DNA from: Primulina eburnea
Taxonomy: Eukaryota; Streptophyta; Magnoliopsida; Lamiales; Gesneriaceae
Reading direction: 5' to 3'
DNA: 64,000 bases
NCBI RefSeq assembly: GCF_022965805.1
Contig: NC_133101.1
Location: 50,238,342-50,302,341 of the forward strand
Notes under the pieces: model-generated
What the model was told of the DNA's origin: nothing
Database searches by the model: none
What the model saw: only the letters and a program-made list of their open reading frames with translations
Program-made: the position numbers and the translations under genes
Shown here: in pieces, positions 59,644-64,000 of the stretch
Numbering within the stretch: the stretch's first letter is position 1
How the letters are laid out: the number at the start of each line of letters is the position of its first letter

Positions 59644-62391
59644 TGTAACGAACCGTACTTATCATACTTAAAATTTGCGGAAAAATTTTCTTAAATCTAC
59701 ACATCCATACGGTCGTCACTCATCATTCATTAAAATAATATTTGAAATCAATATCACCAACTAAAATTTACTACAAGACAAGCTGTCTCAAAATGTCTCA
59801 CAATCCAATCATAAAATCAGAGTGTAAATGTATTTTCTTAAAATCTTAAAACAACGTAGGCGGTCCTGGGTCTAGCATCCCGCTCAGTCCAAGCCTGCCC
59901 CTTGGTCTCCACCTCCCGTCTCCTCATCAACATAGTCACCTGCATCGATCAAGTCTAGTGAGTCTAAAGACTCAACACGCATAAACTGGGATAACGAGTA
60001 CTACATAATAAAATCGCATGCATCTTAAAAATAAAACGTACATAACTTGAAACTTGAGCTTGCATAATAAACTTGAACATACGTAAATACATAACTAGAC
60101 GTGCCATCAACATGAACTTTCATAAACATGCTCCATACTTGAACATACGTAACTTCATCATTTTCGTAGAGGATGTTTCAAAGCAAGTGACCCATACATA
60201 ATAAACGCCTGATCAGACACACCACAGTACTGGGCTGACAGGGACGTATCCACTGCCGCATACATGAGATCCCCGTTCATAATTTAACGGGCTGGTTGGT
60301 CCCCGTTCATAATTTAACGCTTTCCAACCACGATCTAACCCGTTCATAATTTAACGGGGCGGAGAGGTCCTCGGCCACGTTCACCGACTTCCAAACTCAT
60401 TCATAATTTGGTCACAAGACATTTAGCATACCTCAAAAACTTAAAATATTTTCTTTGCACGTCCTACATACTTACTTGGCGTTGAGGGATTCGTTGGACT
60501 TCGACTGGGGCCGTTGCTGCACACACTAACATGAAATTGCATACTTAACTTGCATAACTTAACGTAGAAATCATACTTACTCTCGAGTTCAATCATTACT
60601 TAGGACATTCTAAAATTTCCCATGACGCGACCTTGATAATCCTTGCACTAAACCATGACGTCTAACCTCAAAGCATACTAAATTATTTTTCCCAAGAACG
60701 AAGGACACGGACCCTGTGCCTGGGTCCGTGCATGGGTCCGTCTAGACTCTGTAAAAAGACATCGAAAAGGAGGAGGGGCACGGACCCCGTGCATAGGTCC
60801 GTGTGGGGGTCCGTGTAGCCTCAGGAATTCGGCACCGCGAAAGAAACAAAGGCACGGACCCCGTGTAAGGGTCCGTGTAGGGGTCAGTCTAGTCTCTGGA
60901 AAAAGACACTACGAGGGAAACAGGGGCACGGACCCCGTGCCAGGGTCCGTGTTGGGGTCCGTGTGACCTCGATTTTCTGAACCTGCGAGGAAAAACTCAC
61001 ACAATATCTATTCTCCCAATCGAACGACTAATGGAACGGAATTAAACACCTTGAGACCATCCTAAGACACCATAACATCGATCTAAACTCGTACGAACAC
61101 CCAAACAACGACGTTCCCCTACGATACATACAATTTGAGGAAAACGCGGCAATTGACACCAATTGGTTCCTACGACTTCTTGTGCATTCTAGTGCCTATC
61201 AACACCGAACGACATGATAAATAACGACCCAACATCATACCGATCATACCTAGACGCAGCAACAATCACCCGTCGATTTCCAACGAAGCCTGCAACAAAT
61301 AACTTCAAGAACACAATTTTCGTAAAAGTCGCAGTTTGAGCAGTCCCACGAAAAACATCATAACTCACTCAATTTTCATCCAAAAATCTCAAATTTTATA
61401 TCGAATCGAAGGTATCGAAATGTTCTACAATTTTGTAGTTGAAAGTTTTCTCAAAATCCCGACAAAAAAATCGCAGTTTTCATCAGAATAGTAGGTTACG
61501 AGATTTCAGATCTAAAAATTATTTCAAACGCATTCAAACCATTTTCCGCTCAAACGATGAACGTCACACATGGATTTTTACGCATAAAATAACCAACACA
61601 TACTATGACAAGATCGATGCAGAAAGAACAGAATATACGTGCCTTGATATTAAAAGATACCGTAACGACGACACCGAAGCGGAGATGGAGCGAGGCTTGA
61701 TCCGGGACGAACGTGGCACCGATTTCTTAGAATAAAATGCAACAAAACCTTGCTGGAAATTAAAGGGAGGGGGCGGCTGCTATGCTTCTCAAGAACCCTA
61801 GGTTTTCTTTTAAAAGAATGAAGTGAAGAGAGAAATAAAATTGTGCGTGTGTATGCTTGAGTGTCGTGAATGGTGTGTGTAAAGTGTGTGTGTGCGTGCG
61901 TTTTGTGTAGTGGGTAGGAGATTAGAGTGTTAATTAGGGACAATAATTTATTTAATTACTAATTAACAACCAATCAAGGCATTAACCCACTACTAACTTT
62001 AAATAAAAATCGTGTGATTGAAATAAAATACACAAGAGACAATTCCTTAAAACTTTAAAGTCTCCAAAATCTCCTAATAGTCAAATTAGGCTTTTAAATT
62101 ACTAAAACTAGATAAATTATTTGAAATGCCCCACTCCACTAAAAATAAAATACCGTCTTTTAAAATTGCCAAAGATCGTCACCGGGTCTCTTCCTCGATC
62201 CCGCCTCGAATAATCGCCTGAAACATGAAACTTGAAGAAATCATTTTTAACGTGCATCACATGAACATAAATAATTTAAAATAATGCATTTTCATAAATT
62301 ATGCATGGCTAAAACTCATTTAAAAATAATTAAATGATCTAATAATTAAATGAATGCATGGGTTATACGTGTACTGAATTTGCGCACTACA
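59644..62391 (-). repeat. 5' LTR of gypsy element 2
   Basis: Near-identical partner of 51965-54717, with scattered substitutions and small indels; carries the same repeat arrays. Confidence 0.93.
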
Positions 62392-62988
62392 GGTAGAGGT
62401 GGGTGTATGTTCTTATTCAGATCGGGATCCCTAGATTAGGATGAGTTGAGTCAGAGTCTAAGAGTCACAGAGTGTGATTCAGAGTTGCATTGATTTATGT
62501 GAGTCGAAGAGTCACGGAGAGTGATTCAGAGTTTGTATTGATTCATGTTTCTGATTTTGATACATGCTATGAATATTTGTTTCATGCCGTTATATTTGTT
62601 TATATGAAATGCATGTATACATGATTTATACTGGGAATGTAATTCTCACCGGAGTTATCCGGCTGTTGTCTTATTTATATGTGTGCATGACAACAGGTGG
62701 GACATGATCATGACCAAAAAGAGGATGAGAGATTATAGTTAGCATGGAGATCCGGGCCTAGAAGCAGAATAGGATTCAGCACTAGATGTATAGTCGTTGA
62801 ACCTAGTTGAGATAGAGAAATGTTGTACATGACTTGTACTTTGATATTGACATGTATATCAGATAGATTACTGTTACGTTTCTGCATTTATAATTTAAAA
62901 AGGAAAAAAAATTAGTCCCACTTTTCTAATTGTTATATTTAACATTAATAATGATTAAGACATGAATTCGCATCCGAGTCCCCACACA

Positions 62989-63697
62989 AATGTAAAGTTT
63001 TTTATTATTCCAGTAGATGATGATATTTTTTATTATTATAGAAAGCTGAGAAAGTAGACGATACTGCCAACTTGAGGTTGAATTATCTTCTAGAGTTGTC
63101 GCGCAACATTCAAATGATTTATATAGATAATAGTCATGATTTGAAAGAATATTTGTATTTTGGTTGTCCTAAAAGTAAGCCAGTGCTTCAAGTTGAAATT
63201 GAACAAGCTGCTTCTTTTGATGTTTCTGATAATGTGCACGGAGTTGGTATTGATGAATAAAATAGTAATTTTAACGAACAGAGACATGTGGATGATTATT
63301 TTCACTTGAATATTGTTTATTTGGATTGTAATAATAGCAGTGAGTTTTTTGACGAAGCACATAATGTGGATGTCATCCATGTGGATCGTACTAACACGGC
63401 TGAGATATATGATGAAGTACGTGATGTGAATGTCATCTATGACATTGAGGTCGAGGCAAATGTGGTTGCAAGTAATGACGTAAATATGGTTGTAGATGTA
63501 GATATTAATAATGACACATTTTCATTCACGGATGGTTCAAACTTATTTATTAGTCAAGAATTTCCAAACAGAGAAGCAATGAAAAAAGAGTTAAGTAGAA
63601 TTAGTTTGGAAGCGTTCTTTGAATTTGAGACTGTAAAAAGTAACCAAAAAGTCTACGCCGTAAAATGTATAGTGTCTGATTGTAAGTAGAGAATTTG
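62989..63697 (+). pseudogene. N-terminal fragment of a MULE (MuDR-type) transposase
   Basis: Two open segments (63072-63260 and 63288-63689) are separated by a stop. The second ends with FPNREAMKKELSRISLEAFFEF..VYAVKCIVSDCK, which matches the N-terminal zinc-binding (MuDR) domain of Mutator-like transposases. The TAG at 63687-63689 stands where the family has the Trp of C-x-W. Eight bases later an LTR begins, so the catalytic core is missing or displaced beyond the window. The region before it is low-complexity and acidic. Confidence 0.7.
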
Positions 63698-64000
63698 TGT
63701 AACGTCCCAAAAATTTGAAGGTCCACGTAAGCCACATACATGCAAGTTACCAATTTCTTACGTATTTTAATTAATTTATTTTTTATGCATTAAATTCATG
63801 ATTTTAACATAAATATGTGGTTTTAATTCTTGGTTTGTTATAGTTTCATGCATTAGGGTTTTGAAATTGCATTTCATGCTCGAACGAGTAACGGAAACTA
63901 GGGATAATCAGGAAAAATATTTTTATTGAATGATTAATTTTGATTAATTAATATGAAGTGTTTTTAAGAGCATTTTCGAGAATTGGGCCTTGGTGGGTAT
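63698..64000 (+). mobile_element. 5' end of a gypsy-type LTR, cut by the window
   Basis: Starts TGTAACGTCCCAAAAATTTGAAGG after ATTTG and matches the reverse of 30480-30780, so it is the same family as the solo LTR at 19205-30780. It interrupts the MULE transposase fragment. Confidence 0.8.

Larger units (their letters stand above)
51965..62391 (-). mobile_element. Chromodomain gypsy element 2, near complete, inactive
   Basis: LTRs: 3' at 51965-54717 (2753 bp), 5' at 59644-62391 (2748 bp), highly similar. Flanks GGGAG (51960-51964) and GGTAG (62392-62396) match at four of five bases, a probable target duplication. The internal region has gag, a gag-pol intron, pol with chromodomain, a primer site (59641-59630) and a polypurine tract. 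It belongs to the same Tekay/Del-like clade as element 1 but to a different family, since the LTRs differ. Confidence 0.95.
50464..62988 (+). mobile_element. Solo LTR (~2.1 kb) split by gypsy element 2
   Basis: It starts TGTGTAGACCCG and ends GTCCCCACACA (TGTGT/ACACA inverted ends). The left part is 50464-51964 and the right part 62392-62988. There is no primer site or polypurine tract beside either end, and no exact 5-bp duplication was found, so this is a solo LTR with eroded flanks or misplaced ends. A TATA run lies at 50826-50834. Confidence 0.65.

Noticed and set aside
53976..61943. Identical 97-codon minus-strand ORFs at 53976-54269 and 61650-61943
   Set aside because: Located at the same place in the two LTRs of gypsy element 2; low-complexity His/Thr-rich, no domain.
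1..64000. A bacterial-type defence or biosynthetic cluster as the 'undescribed system'
   Set aside because: All recognisable genes are plant, transposon or pararetroviral; the two host genes are functionally unrelated.

Overview
The window is a repeat-rich stretch of nuclear DNA from a flowering plant, very probably a eudicot. The evidence is two intron-bearing plant genes (a PB1-Raf-like protein kinase and a mitochondrial-carrier protein), chromodomain Ty3/gypsy and Ty1/copia retrotransposons, hAT-, MULE- and Harbinger-like DNA elements, a TRIM, and an integrated plant pararetrovirus (Caulimoviridae). I saw no tRNA, rRNA, CRISPR or bacterial-type gene. Nothing here fixes the family or species; an asterid is only a weak guess.

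Layout. 1-8845: a chromodomain gypsy element (plus strand, Tekay/Del-like, 3.17-kb LTRs, 5' LTR cut by the window edge) nested in an older LTR whose remainder is 8846-9810. 9811-13166: intergenic DNA, then the probable spliced 5' leader of the kinase gene. 13167-18743: the kinase gene, seven coding exons, with one apparent 1-nt frameshift in exon 1 and a perfect splice donor at its visible end. 18895-38996: about 20 kb of nested insertions bounded by Harbinger-like ends. Inside are a ~3-kb solo gypsy LTR (minus) that carries a hAT-like element, itself carrying a non-autonomous LTR element (21627-25652), plus a second non-autonomous LTR element (26954-30339); next to it is a MULE-like MITE (30824-38736) that carries a nearly full-length endogenous pararetrovirus with the gene order coiled-coil ORF, capsid plus movement protein, protease-RT-RNase H, transactivator. 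38997-46894: intergenic DNA with a small MITE, a decayed copia fragment, a ~2-kb LTR with its primer site, and an intact 348-bp TRIM. 46895-49522 (minus): a five-exon mitochondrial-carrier gene of the BT1/adenine-nucleotide-transporter type that looks intact. 50464-62988: a solo LTR split by a second chromodomain gypsy element (51965-62391, minus). 62989-64000: a MULE transposase fragment interrupted by another gypsy LTR.

The two host genes are unrelated and diverge around the transposon-filled middle. The kinase reads toward the 20-kb insertion block, so the block may lie inside its last intron or may have cut off its 3' end. The most notable signals are the endogenous pararetrovirus with an unassigned ORF in its intergenic region; a phase-matched GT-AG intron at the gag-protease junction of both gypsy elements; reconstructable nesting with target-site duplications; and GC-rich tandem arrays in several unrelated LTR families. 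All calls come from reading the sequence; no searches were run.
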